Part shown: piece after piece, positions 38,362-45,973 of the stretch | How positions within the stretch are numbered: position 1 is the first letter of the stretch | Layout: every line of letters begins with the position of its first letter | Assembly: GCA_964562015.1 (NCBI GenBank) | Contig: CAZLRH010000001.1 | Coordinates: forward strand, 404,506 to 468,505 | Length of the DNA: 64,000 bases | Source: CAZLRH01 sp964562015 | Lineage (GTDB): Bacteria; Verrucomicrobiota; Verrucomicrobiia; Opitutales; JABDGR01 | Reading direction: 5' to 3' | Program-made: the position numbers and the translations under genes | The notes under the pieces: model-generated | The model's input: only the letters and a program-made list of their open reading frames with translations | Databases searched by the model: none | What the model was told of the DNA's origin: nothing

Positions 38362-40244
38362 AATTGCGACTGCCTTTCTTCGGGAAAATGCGCTTGGGCA
38401 CGCCCCGCCCGGCGGCCACCGTGCGGCACGACCTTTCGCTGGCCAGCGGCGCACGCACGAGCGATGACGAGGAGGAACAGCGGCCTGAATGGCGCTCGCT
38501 GGACCTCAACATCCTGCGTCGTCTTTTCACCTACACGCGCCCGTACGCCAAAAAGCGCAACTGGTTGTTCGTGCTGGTCACCATTCGCTCGCTGCAATTG
38601 CCGCTGCTGGCCTGGTCCATTGGCGCCATCATTCGCGGACCCGTCGCGCATAAGGAAACTACTGCGCTGACCCTCGCGCTGGCGGGTTATTTCGCGTGGG
38701 CTGTGGGCACGGACGCCGTGTTTTATTTCCGCCAGCGCCTGGCGTTGGAGCTGGGCGAAGCCGTGGTGCGCGACCTGCGCGACATTCTCCTGCGCCACCT
38801 GCTCAGCCTGCCGATGTCTTACTTCAACCGCACGAAAGTCGGCCGCAGCATCAGCCGCATGACCAGCGACATCGAGGCCGTGCGCATGGGCGTGCAAAAT
38901 TTCCTCTTTGTCGGCTTGGTGCAGGGCGGGCAGATGATTTTTGCCGGCGGCTTGATGCTTTGGTACAGTTGGAGGCTGTTCGCCGTGGTGCTGCTCATCG
39001 CGCCGATCGTGCTGCTGCTGAACCGTTATTTTCACCGCCGCCTCAGCCACGCCACTCGGCAGATGCAGGAAAGTTTTTCGCGCATCACGGCCTCACTGGC
39101 GGAAACGGTCGCAGGCATCCGCGTGACGCAAAGCTTCGGGCGCGAGGCCGTCAACGCCGGCATCTTTCAACGCCTGGCTTACGACCATTCGCTCTACAAT
39201 CTAAACTTCGCGCGCCAGAGCGGGCTGTTCATCCCGTTGCTCGAGGTGAATACCCAATTCTTCATCGGCGCGGTGTTGTTGACCGGCGGTTACGGGGCCT
39301 TGCGCGCGGGCTGGAACATGCCGGTGGGCGATCTCATCGTGTTCTTCTTTTTGACGAACCAATTCTTCGGCCCCATCGCGGTGCTCGGCAACCAATACGC
39401 CCAGGCGCTTTCGGCCATGGCCGGCGCGGAACGGCTTTTCCGTACGCTCGACACCGCGCCCGACTGGCAGGATGCCCCCGACGCCCAACCGCTGACTGAA
39501 CTGCGCGGGCGCGTGGAATTTCGCCATGTGGTTTTTGGCTACGACCCCGCGCGGCCCGTCCTACATGACGTCTCCTTCATCGCCGAACCCGGGCAGACCA
39601 TCGCGCTCGTCGGCCACACCGGCAGCGGCAAAACGAGCATCATCAATCTGCTCTCGAAATTTTACCTGGCGCAAAGCGGGGAGATTCTCCTCGACGAGCG
39701 GGAAATCAAGGCGATTGCCGGCGGCTCCCTGCGGCAAAAAATGGGCATCGTCTTGCAGCACAATTTTCTCTTCTCCGGCACCGTGGTGGACAACATCCGC
39801 CTGGCGCGCCCCGAAGCCACTGAAGCCGCCGTGCTGGAAGTCCTGCGCCAGCTCGATTGCCTCGACTTGCTCGAAGCGTTGCCGGACGGCCTGCGCACGC
39901 GGGTGGGTGAAAAAGGCCGCGGCCTGTCCGTCGGCCAGCAACAACTGGTGTGCTTTGCCCGCGCCATGCTGGCGAATCCGCGCATTTTAATTCTGGATGA
40001 AGCGACAAGCGCGATCGACACCATCACGGAGTCCCGGCTCCAGCACGCCCTGGCCACGCTATTGCGAGGCCGCACCAGCTTTGTCGTTGCGCACCGCCTC
40101 AGCACCATTCGCAAGGCCGATCAAGTTCTCGTGCTCGATCACGGGCAGATCGTGGAGCACGGCACCCACGCCAAACTCCTGGCCCAAGGCGGCATCTATG
40201 CGCGGCTGTATATGCAATTCGTCAGCGCCTCCGAGGGCGAATAG
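38358..40244 (+). CDS. ABC exporter half-transporter, catalytic-site subunit
   Basis: 628-residue type-IV ABC exporter half. After a basic and acidic N-terminal segment (about 1-55), six spans are followed by an ATPase domain. Walker A is GHTGSGKTS, Walker B ILILDEATSAID has the normal catalytic Glu, and the switch histidine is in VAHRLSTIR. The signature is altered to LSVGQQQ instead of LSGGQ. Combined with its partner, this gives one canonical site (this Walker B with the partner LSGGQ) and one degenerate site, as in TM287/288-type heterodimers. GTG start chosen from the strong ribosome-binding site at 38343-38351. Substrate unknown (drug or lipid export is typical). Confidence 0.93.
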   Translation: MKLRLPFFGKMRLGTPRPAATVRHDLSLASGARTSDDEEEQRPEWRSLDLNILRRLFTYTRPYAKKRNWLFVLVTIRSLQLPLLAWSIGAIIRGPVAHKETTALTLALAGYFAWAVGTDAVFYFRQRLALELGEAVVRDLRDILLRHLLSLPMSYFNRTKVGRSISRMTSDIEAVRMGVQNFLFVGLVQGGQMIFAGGLMLWYSWRLFAVVLLIAPIVLLLNRYFHRRLSHATRQMQESFSRITASLAETVAGIRVTQSFGREAVNAGIFQRLAYDHSLYNLNFARQSGLFIPLLEVNTQFFIGAVLLTGGYGALRAGWNMPVGDLIVFFFLTNQFFGPIAVLGNQYAQALSAMAGAERLFRTLDTAPDWQDAPDAQPLTELRGRVEFRHVVFGYDPARPVLHDVSFIAEPGQTIALVGHTGSGKTSIINLLSKFYLAQSGEILLDEREIKAIAGGSLRQKMGIVLQHNFLFSGTVVDNIRLARPEATEAAVLEVLRQLDCLDLLEALPDGLRTRVGEKGRGLSVGQQQLVCFARAMLANPRILILDEATSAIDTITESRLQHALATLLRGRTSFVVAHRLSTIRKADQVLVLDHGQIVEHGTHAKLLAQGGIYARLYMQFVSASEGE

Positions 40245-40310
40245 CGACGAGTGCAGAAACCTCACTTTCGACCTCTGCCCGCGCTAAGTTGTATTGTGAA
40301 ACCCTCAAAC

Positions 40311-40402
40311 AACCACAGATAACACCGATGGCACCGATAAGAACAAAGAAATTATCAGCCTTATGTGGAAAGAAATCCGTGTTATCCGTGTCATCCGTGG
40401 TT
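40311..40402. repeat. Inverted repeat of 9-nt ACGGAT-type units
   Basis: Two 28-nt arms, 40311-40338 and 40375-40402, are inverted copies matching at 22 of 28 positions. Each arm is three tandem units of about 9 nt (consensus on one strand CACGGATAA). The 36-nt spacer is A+T-rich. It lies between convergent genes ending at 40244 and 40421 and could fold into a long hairpin in both transcripts, so bidirectional termination or a REP-like mobile repeat are the likely explanations. Confidence 0.8.
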
Positions 40403-40420
40403 CAGCTTTGAAACAAACGC

Positions 40421-40675
40421 TTAATAATTGCGGCTGCTGCCGGCCTGCCCAGGCTGCGGATTGGAGGACTGGCCCGATTGCTGGCGGCTCTTGTTGGCCT
40501 CTTCGACTTGCTGGAAATAGCCCGAGGCTGAGTCCGTTTTTCCGGCGATGACTGACCCGACCGGCGTGCGGTCGACGCTTTGGTCGGAGGTGCACCCCGT
40601 GAAATCCAAGGCCAGCGCCGCGAGGGCTAGGCTGGCGGCCCAAACTTTCTTGCTCCGGCTGGGATGGCGTGTCAT
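40421..40675 (-). CDS. Small predicted lipoprotein
   Basis: 84 residues or slightly fewer, unknown function. Basic N-terminus (TRHPSRSKK), hydrophobic stretch (VWAASLALAALALDF), then TGC as a probable lipobox cysteine followed by TSDQ. The mature part is Gln/Ser/Gly-rich and lacks structure motifs. The ATG at 40675 places the signal correctly; an in-frame start at 40696 exists. It diverges from the DUF3108 gene over 132 bp. The lipobox has Phe at -3, which is not ideal. Confidence 0.6.
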   Translation of the reverse strand: MTRHPSRSKKVWAASLALAALALDFTGCTSDQSVDRTPVGSVIAGKTDSASGYFQQVEEANKSRQQSGQSSNPQPGQAGSSRNY

Positions 40676-40807
40676 GATTGTGCAAGTTACACCCATTCGT
40701 GCATTTGTAAACCGAAAATTCCCCCGGTTGCGGATGCCGGAACCCCTCCCTGCGCATCCTTTTCCGTCTTTGGGGGTTTAACCCTGCAGCCGGTCATTCC
40801 CATTTTC

Positions 40808-41797
40808 ATGGCCTCTCCGCTTTACTCCGGGCAGTTTCTCCGTCGTGCCTGCGCCGGCCTGGCCTTGCTGGCCGGGGCATTCATTTTTGCCCGTGCGGCG
40901 GAAACGCCCAAAACGACCGGCGGGGTCGCCGGCGCGCTGGCCCCGGCGACGGCCTTTAAAAAGGGTGAGCAGCTTTCCTACACGCTTTTTTGGGGGCCGA
41001 TTGAAGTCGGCCATGCCGATTGGCAAACGTGGATCGTCCAGAACAAGCAAGGCGAGGACGAGTTGCATAGCATCATTTTCTTGCGCACCAACCAAAGCCT
41101 GGACGAGCAGTACCGCGTGCGCGCCTTCACGCGCACCTGGGCGCCGATGGCGCTCGACCGGTCGCTGCAATACAACACCGAGCAGCAGGAGCGCGACCGC
41201 CTGCGCGACATCGGCCTGCTTTTTGACACCGCGCATAAAGTCGTCCGGGAACGGCCCTTTGACCCGGTCTTGCAGGTGGGCAAACCTGCCACCACCCCGC
41301 CCATGGCGGCCAAAATTACCAAAACACCGGCCGACCCTGCCAAAAGCGCGTCCGCCAAAACCGAGCCCGCGCCTGCGCCCGCCCTCACCAATGCCAACGC
41401 CGTTTCCTGGCCGATGCCGGGTCCGACCTTCGATCCGCTCGCCGCGTTGCTATCGTACCGCTTCTTGCCCTTTCAAGTGGGGTTGGTGCAAAAACTGGCA
41501 GTGTGCGACGGGCGCAGCGTGAGCGAAGTCACGGTTCGCGTGCTGCGGAAGGAAAAAGTCACCACGCCCACGGGCACGGTCACGGCCTGGGTCGTCCAGC
41601 CCGATTCACCTGGCGGCGGGCTGTTCCTGCGTTCGTCCTCGAAGCCGCTCACGTTGTGGATCGACGAAGTGTCGCACCGGCCCGTGCGGTTCACCGGGCA
41701 GGTGGGCACCGGCTCCTTCACGGCGGACCTCACGGCCATCGCCCCTTACAGCCCGACCGAAAAAGAAAAATCCGATTTGCCGGTGGCCGCGAAATAG
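40808..41797 (+). CDS. DUF3108 domain-containing exported protein
   Basis: 329-residue protein with an N-terminal signal peptide (FLRRACAGLALLAGAFIFARA, cleavage near residue 28). The DUF3108 fold starts at GEQLSYTLFWGPIEVGHADW. The second half contains VCDGRSVSEVTVRVLRKEKV and ends with the typical LWIDEVSHRPVRFTGQVGTGSF. A low-complexity Pro/Ala-rich insert (about 155-200) separates the two halves. DUF3108 proteins are periplasmic or outer-membrane associated and of unknown function. Start 40808 is chosen because upstream in-frame codons give no signal peptide. It ends 5 bp before the ABC ATPase start. Confidence 0.85.
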   Translation: MASPLYSGQFLRRACAGLALLAGAFIFARAAETPKTTGGVAGALAPATAFKKGEQLSYTLFWGPIEVGHADWQTWIVQNKQGEDELHSIIFLRTNQSLDEQYRVRAFTRTWAPMALDRSLQYNTEQQERDRLRDIGLLFDTAHKVVRERPFDPVLQVGKPATTPPMAAKITKTPADPAKSASAKTEPAPAPALTNANAVSWPMPGPTFDPLAALLSYRFLPFQVGLVQKLAVCDGRSVSEVTVRVLRKEKVTTPTGTVTAWVVQPDSPGGGLFLRSSSKPLTLWIDEVSHRPVRFTGQVGTGSFTADLTAIAPYSPTEKEKSDLPVAAK

Positions 41798-41802
41798 GCA
41801 GC

Positions 41803-43296
41803 GTGGCGGGAGTGACTCGCTCGAACTCATCGCCCTTGGTGGAATTGCGGGGCATCCGCTTGACGCTGGATGGCCGGGTCGTTTTGCGCAACGTCAACTG
41901 GACCGTCCGCGCCGGGGAAGGCTGGCGGGTCACCGGCCCCAATGGTGCGGGCAAAACCTCGCTTATGCGAATTCTCACCGGCCGGCAGTGGCCCGATGCC
42001 GGACCGCGCGGGGGCGAACGCCGCTATTTTTTTGACAGGCAAGCCACGGCCAGCCCCATCGGTCTGACGCGGCACATTGCCTGGCTTTCCCCGGAATTAC
42101 ATCGGCGCTTTGCCCGGCTGGAGACGCCGCTCACCGCTGGCGACATCATGCTCACCGGTTTTGCCGGCACCCTGCTGTTGACCGAACCGCCGAATCGAAC
42201 GCAGCGGGCCGCGGCGCAAAAGTTGGCGAAAACCCACGGGGCACTCGCCTTCTGGCGCCGGCCCTTCGCTGAACTCTCGCAAGGGCAACAACGCCTCGTG
42301 CTGCTGGTGCGCGCGCTGGTCTTAAAACCACGCCTGCTCGTGCTCGATGAATTTTCCGACGGCCTCGACGAGGCCAACCTGAGGCGCATCACCCGGGCCC
42401 TCATCCGCTGCCGCCGCGCCGGTTGTGCGGTAGTCGTGGCGACGCACCGGGCCGCGGATGATTTCGCGGGCCTTTCGCATCATCTCCATTTGCAGGCCGG
42501 ACGCGTACTCACGGGAAAAGTGCCGGAAAAAAAATCGCCGACTCTCCGGCCGGCGACCGGGCTGCCCGAATTCAACATTCCCACGAATCCACCGAAGAAG
42601 GGAAGAAAATCCACGTTCCGCCTGGCAAACGCGGCGGTAGCCATCGGCGACCATGCGCGCGTCACCCGCATTTTGCACGAGATTAACTGGACCGTGTATC
42701 CCGGCGAAAATTGGGCTGTGCTCGGGCCCAACGGCTGCGGCAAATCCACGTTGCTGCGCACCATCTATGGAGAATTATCCGTTGCACACGGCGGAATGCT
42801 GGAACGATTTGGCCGCGACGCCGTGGCGCTGCCGTTGCCCGCGGCGCGGCGGCGCATGGGATTTGTTTCGCCCGCGCTGCAACATCTCTACGAGGCCGAC
42901 GTGAGCGTCGCTGAGGTGGTGGCGTCGGGTTTTCAAGCCTCCGTGGGTCTGTTGCAACAACCCACCGCCGCCGAGTTTAAGCAAGCGCAGTTGGCGTTGC
43001 GTTCCCTGGGCATTGCGAAGCTGGCAGCCCGGCGCTGGGGCACGCTCTCGTTTGGCGAAGCACGGCTGGCCCTGCTGGCGCGGGCCCTCGTGCCGCGGCC
43101 GAAATTATTGCTGCTCGATGAACCCTGCGACGGGCTGGCCCCGGCGGCACGAGCGCGCCTGCTCGGCCTGGTCGACCGTGCGGTACAACGCGGCGCGCAA
43201 GTCGTGATCGCGGCTCACCGGCGCGAAGATTTGCCCGCGTGCATCAACCGAGTGCTGCGGCTGAAGCATGGCCGGATCGTTCAATCGACCAGCTGA
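41803..43296 (+). CDS. ABC ATPase with two fused nucleotide-binding domains (ModF-like)
   Basis: About 497 residues with two complete ATPase domains and no membrane segment. Domain 1 has GPNGAGKTS, signature LSQGQQRL and Walker B LLVLDEFSDGLD. Domain 2 has GPNGCGKST, signature LSFGEARL and Walker B LLLLDEPCDGL. This resembles ModF/PhrA-type duplicated ATPases; the transport partner, if any, is not adjacent. An intergenic GTG at 41803 is used, with GTG 41812 as alternative; the open frame upstream overlaps DUF3108 in another phase. Annotating it as a molybdate ATPase would overreach, since no molybdate permease is near. Confidence 0.85.
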   Translation: MAGVTRSNSSPLVELRGIRLTLDGRVVLRNVNWTVRAGEGWRVTGPNGAGKTSLMRILTGRQWPDAGPRGGERRYFFDRQATASPIGLTRHIAWLSPELHRRFARLETPLTAGDIMLTGFAGTLLLTEPPNRTQRAAAQKLAKTHGALAFWRRPFAELSQGQQRLVLLVRALVLKPRLLVLDEFSDGLDEANLRRITRALIRCRRAGCAVVVATHRAADDFAGLSHHLHLQAGRVLTGKVPEKKSPTLRPATGLPEFNIPTNPPKKGRKSTFRLANAAVAIGDHARVTRILHEINWTVYPGENWAVLGPNGCGKSTLLRTIYGELSVAHGGMLERFGRDAVALPLPAARRRMGFVSPALQHLYEADVSVAEVVASGFQASVGLLQQPTAAEFKQAQLALRSLGIAKLAARRWGTLSFGEARLALLARALVPRPKLLLLDEPCDGLAPAARARLLGLVDRAVQRGAQVVIAAHRREDLPACINRVLRLKHGRIVQSTS

Positions 43297-43343
43297 AAAT
43301 TACGCGATTTCCAAGCCCTCGGATTTTGGCTAGGGTGGCACCC

Positions 43344-43820
43344 ATGCCGCCGCCTCCTCTCAACGTCCGCACCGCAGCGCGTGCCGTGGTTGTACGGGAC
43401 GGGCGCCTGCTGGCCATCACGATGCGCGACCGGCAGGGCGATTTTTTCATCCTGCCCGGCGGGGGCCAGCGCCACGGTGAAACGCTGGCCAACACCCTGC
43501 GCCGCGAAACGAGCGAGGAAATCGGCGTGGCCCTCGATCCCGGACCATTGCTGTACGTGCGGGAATATATCGGCCGCAATCACACCTTTGCGCACGAACA
43601 CCGGCATTTTCACCAGGTGGAAATGGTGTTCCGCTGCGTGCTGCCGCCGGGACAGGAACCGCACGCCGGGGCCGCCGGGCGCGACAATCGCCAGGTCGGC
43701 GTCACCTGGCTCGATCTGGCGCAGTTTGACGAATATCGCTTTTTCCCGTCCTTCCTCAAAAAATGCGTGCGCGGCCACGACCTCGTGGTCGAACCGCTGT
43801 ACTGGGGCGATTTGAACTAA
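43344..43820 (+). CDS. Nudix hydrolase
   Basis: 158-residue hydrolase cleaving nucleoside diphosphates linked to other groups. The Nudix box fits GX5EX7REUXEEXGU exactly at about residues 40-62, ending RRETSEEIGV. A beta-strand lead-in ARAVVVRDGRLLAI precedes it. Substrate specificity is not readable. The chosen ATG follows the ABC gene by 47 bp; the frame is open further upstream inside that gene. It is convergent with the next gene. Confidence 0.9.
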   Translation: MPPPPLNVRTAARAVVVRDGRLLAITMRDRQGDFFILPGGGQRHGETLANTLRRETSEEIGVALDPGPLLYVREYIGRNHTFAHEHRHFHQVEMVFRCVLPPGQEPHAGAAGRDNRQVGVTWLDLAQFDEYRFFPSFLKKCVRGHDLVVEPLYWGDLN

Positions 43821-43847
43821 GCGGAAACGGCTTGCCCGGAAACAGAA

Positions 43848-44654
43848 TCAGCCACCCCCACCCGACCCATCGTCGGGGACAAAACCGCCGAATTCACCGG
43901 CTGAATTTCGGCGCAATCTAACTGCCGCCATCAAGCGCAACCACCATGAACCCAATAGTGAAGGGGCCTTGATTGAACAGACCGCAGGCCCGCCCGAATC
44001 AGCGAGGTTTTTACATTTGATCGTCAATCCGCTCTTTTGCCAGCGAAACAAGGTGTGGGCCAAATCCGATTGCGGCTGCGTGGCGGTCGCCTGGACCAGG
44101 ATCACTTCTCTAATCTTTTGGGCCAGCAGAAAATCCGCCGAAGGAAAATCCGTCGTGAAACTGATCGAGCGGTTGTCAAAAGCGCCGGGGATAACCGATT
44201 GCATGGCCGCACGGCGATTGGCATCAAGCAAGAAGGCCGGCGGCGCGTCCCGCGGCAGCGCCAGTTTTTCAATTTCACCGGCCGCATGCCTGAGTCCGTC
44301 CACGATCGAACGCATCTCCACCATTACCGGAGCGGGCTGCGGGCGGTCGTCAGGAAACTTGTTTTCTTCCGACAAAATGAAAGGCCAAGGAATGGCATTG
44401 TAGAGTGCCACAGGCCGGTACCCGAGCCTTGCGGCGGCCAGCCCCCATTTCACACCTTCACCTCCGGGCAAATCAAAGACGAGGGCAACGCGTTCCGCGG
44501 GCCGTGGCACCCACTCCTGCGAACCTTCAGCCTCTGGCCAATTTCCCTCCGGCGGCACTCCCTCCATGCAGGCAAACACGACGGGCTTGACCCAATTGGA
44601 CCAAAGTCCACCCGCGGGCGCCCAAACCTGAAAAATGGATTCGTCAATCGGCAT
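43848..44654 (-). CDS. Unknown conserved-looking protein paired with ATP-grasp gene
   Basis: 268-residue protein I do not recognise. No signal peptide or membrane span is clear. Features are a Trp-rich N-terminus (FQVWAPAGGLWSNWVKPV), ALVFDLPGGEGVKWGLAAARLGYRP, which suggests a nucleotide- or sugar-binding alpha/beta fold, and a basic then Gly-rich C-terminus. Its start overlaps the end of the ATP-grasp gene by 11 bp, so the two are translationally coupled and probably act in one pathway. Confidence 0.65.
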   Translation of the reverse strand: MPIDESIFQVWAPAGGLWSNWVKPVVFACMEGVPPEGNWPEAEGSQEWVPRPAERVALVFDLPGGEGVKWGLAAARLGYRPVALYNAIPWPFILSEENKFPDDRPQPAPVMVEMRSIVDGLRHAAGEIEKLALPRDAPPAFLLDANRRAAMQSVIPGAFDNRSISFTTDFPSADFLLAQKIREVILVQATATQPQSDLAHTLFRWQKSGLTIKCKNLADSGGPAVCSIKAPSLLGSWWLRLMAAVRLRRNSAGEFGGFVPDDGSGGGG

Positions 44655-45948
44655 AAGGCGGGGTTTCCGGCTCCGTCAGCAACAACGCGACGTCCGTGGC
44701 GGAGAAATCGACATGGGCTCGATGAGTAACACGGGCATAGGCGCCGGCGGCTTTGCCGTCAAACGTGTATACGCCGATGCAAGCCTTCATTGCACCGAGC
44801 GGGGTGTCCAGCGGAAGATCGCGAAAACGCCGCTGCGCCACCCATTTTTGCGGCTGCCAGCGGACCGAACGCGCCACCGCTTTCCAGGCTTTCGCCTCCA
44901 GATTGGCGCGGATGCTGACCGTTTCACCGGTGTCGCAAAAGGCCGTTTTTACCAGCCAGGCATCGTCGCGGGCCCAATTCACCGTGCTGGGTACGCAAGT
45001 TTCCGGCAATAATTTCCGCCAGATTTTCAGCGGGGTATTCAACTCCTCCCAAACCAGGGGGAAACGTTTGCTTTCAGAAATCACGGCGACTCCGGGATTG
45101 GCCACCGGTGTCAACCCGCCGGTAAAATAATGTTCCCAACCGTGGAGCCGGGGCCAGCGCGCCAGCCAGTGTCCCGGATAGAAACGCACCACGGCCTCTA
45201 CCGGCCCGTCATGGGAGGCCGAGTGCAGTTGCGCGCATCCATCGCGCCAAGTGATTTGGCGGGGATGCGCCAGATAAGCGCGCATATCCATCGCGGCCAA
45301 CTTCCGACCCAAGTAAGCCATGATTTGTTGATCCTCCATGAAACTATGTGCCGACAGTAGCGCAACTCTCCCTTGCGGGCCCGCTGCCTTCGCCACGAGG
45401 CGGCTCCATTCATAAATGGGGTCACCTGAAACCGCACCGGAGTAATGGGCCGCCATCAACTGGGTGAAGGTGGAAGCTTCAGCAAATCCTCCCGGCACAT
45501 CGCTGTTGACCTCGGAAATCCTCCATCCTTCTTCCGTGTAATGAAAATCAAATCGCATGACCCGGCCCGCCGCAGGCGTCGGCGGTACTTCGCGCGCATG
45601 GCGCAACCGCCGCAGAATAGGGCGTGGAAGACCGAGCCGGGCCAGCAGGGCCGGCCGCCCAAGTATTTCCTGCTCCGCCGCCAACGCTTCCACTGTCAAT
45701 TGTTCCGCCCAGCGGGCCAGTGCCTGCCAGTCCCCCGTCCGCATGAACAAAGGGAATGGCGCGAGCACGGAAACATCGCCCACTTGCGGATCCCATTTGC
45801 ATCCATCGAGCACCGCGCGCTGGCGTAACCGCGCAAACGTCATTTCGTCGAGCATTTCGCCCGCCCACACGGGATGAACTTTGTTGGGGGTCGTCCGAAT
45901 TAGGCTCCGTTCCCTTTCCTTCGTGAATGTGTGCGTCAACGCATTCAT
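44644..45948 (-). CDS. Glutathionylspermidine synthase-family ATP-grasp protein
   Basis: 434-residue protein resembling the synthetase domain of glutathionylspermidine synthase and the E. coli YgiC/YjfC proteins (PF03738). Visible family features are FDFHYTEEGWRISEVNSDVPGG (acidic EVNSD ligand region), the C-terminal half with LVKTAFCDTGE and KWVAQRRFRDLPL, and DGKAAGAYARV. It would form a peptide-like or amide bond using ATP. There is no amidase half. ATG 45948 is preferred to the TTG at 45969. It overlaps an unknown gene downstream and lies 25 bp after the PurA stop. The true substrate is unknown. Confidence 0.83.
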   Translation of the reverse strand: MNALTHTFTKERERSLIRTTPNKVHPVWAGEMLDEMTFARLRQRAVLDGCKWDPQVGDVSVLAPFPLFMRTGDWQALARWAEQLTVEALAAEQEILGRPALLARLGLPRPILRRLRHAREVPPTPAAGRVMRFDFHYTEEGWRISEVNSDVPGGFAEASTFTQLMAAHYSGAVSGDPIYEWSRLVAKAAGPQGRVALLSAHSFMEDQQIMAYLGRKLAAMDMRAYLAHPRQITWRDGCAQLHSASHDGPVEAVVRFYPGHWLARWPRLHGWEHYFTGGLTPVANPGVAVISESKRFPLVWEELNTPLKIWRKLLPETCVPSTVNWARDDAWLVKTAFCDTGETVSIRANLEAKAWKAVARSVRWQPQKWVAQRRFRDLPLDTPLGAMKACIGVYTFDGKAAGAYARVTHRAHVDFSATDVALLLTEPETPPYAD

Positions 45949-45973
45949 TTTGAACACTGGCCGTAACAAATCT

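Noticed and set aside
41803..43296. Molybdate-transport ATPase ModF
   Set aside because: Only the duplicated-ATPase shape supports it. No molybdate permease or binding protein is adjacent.
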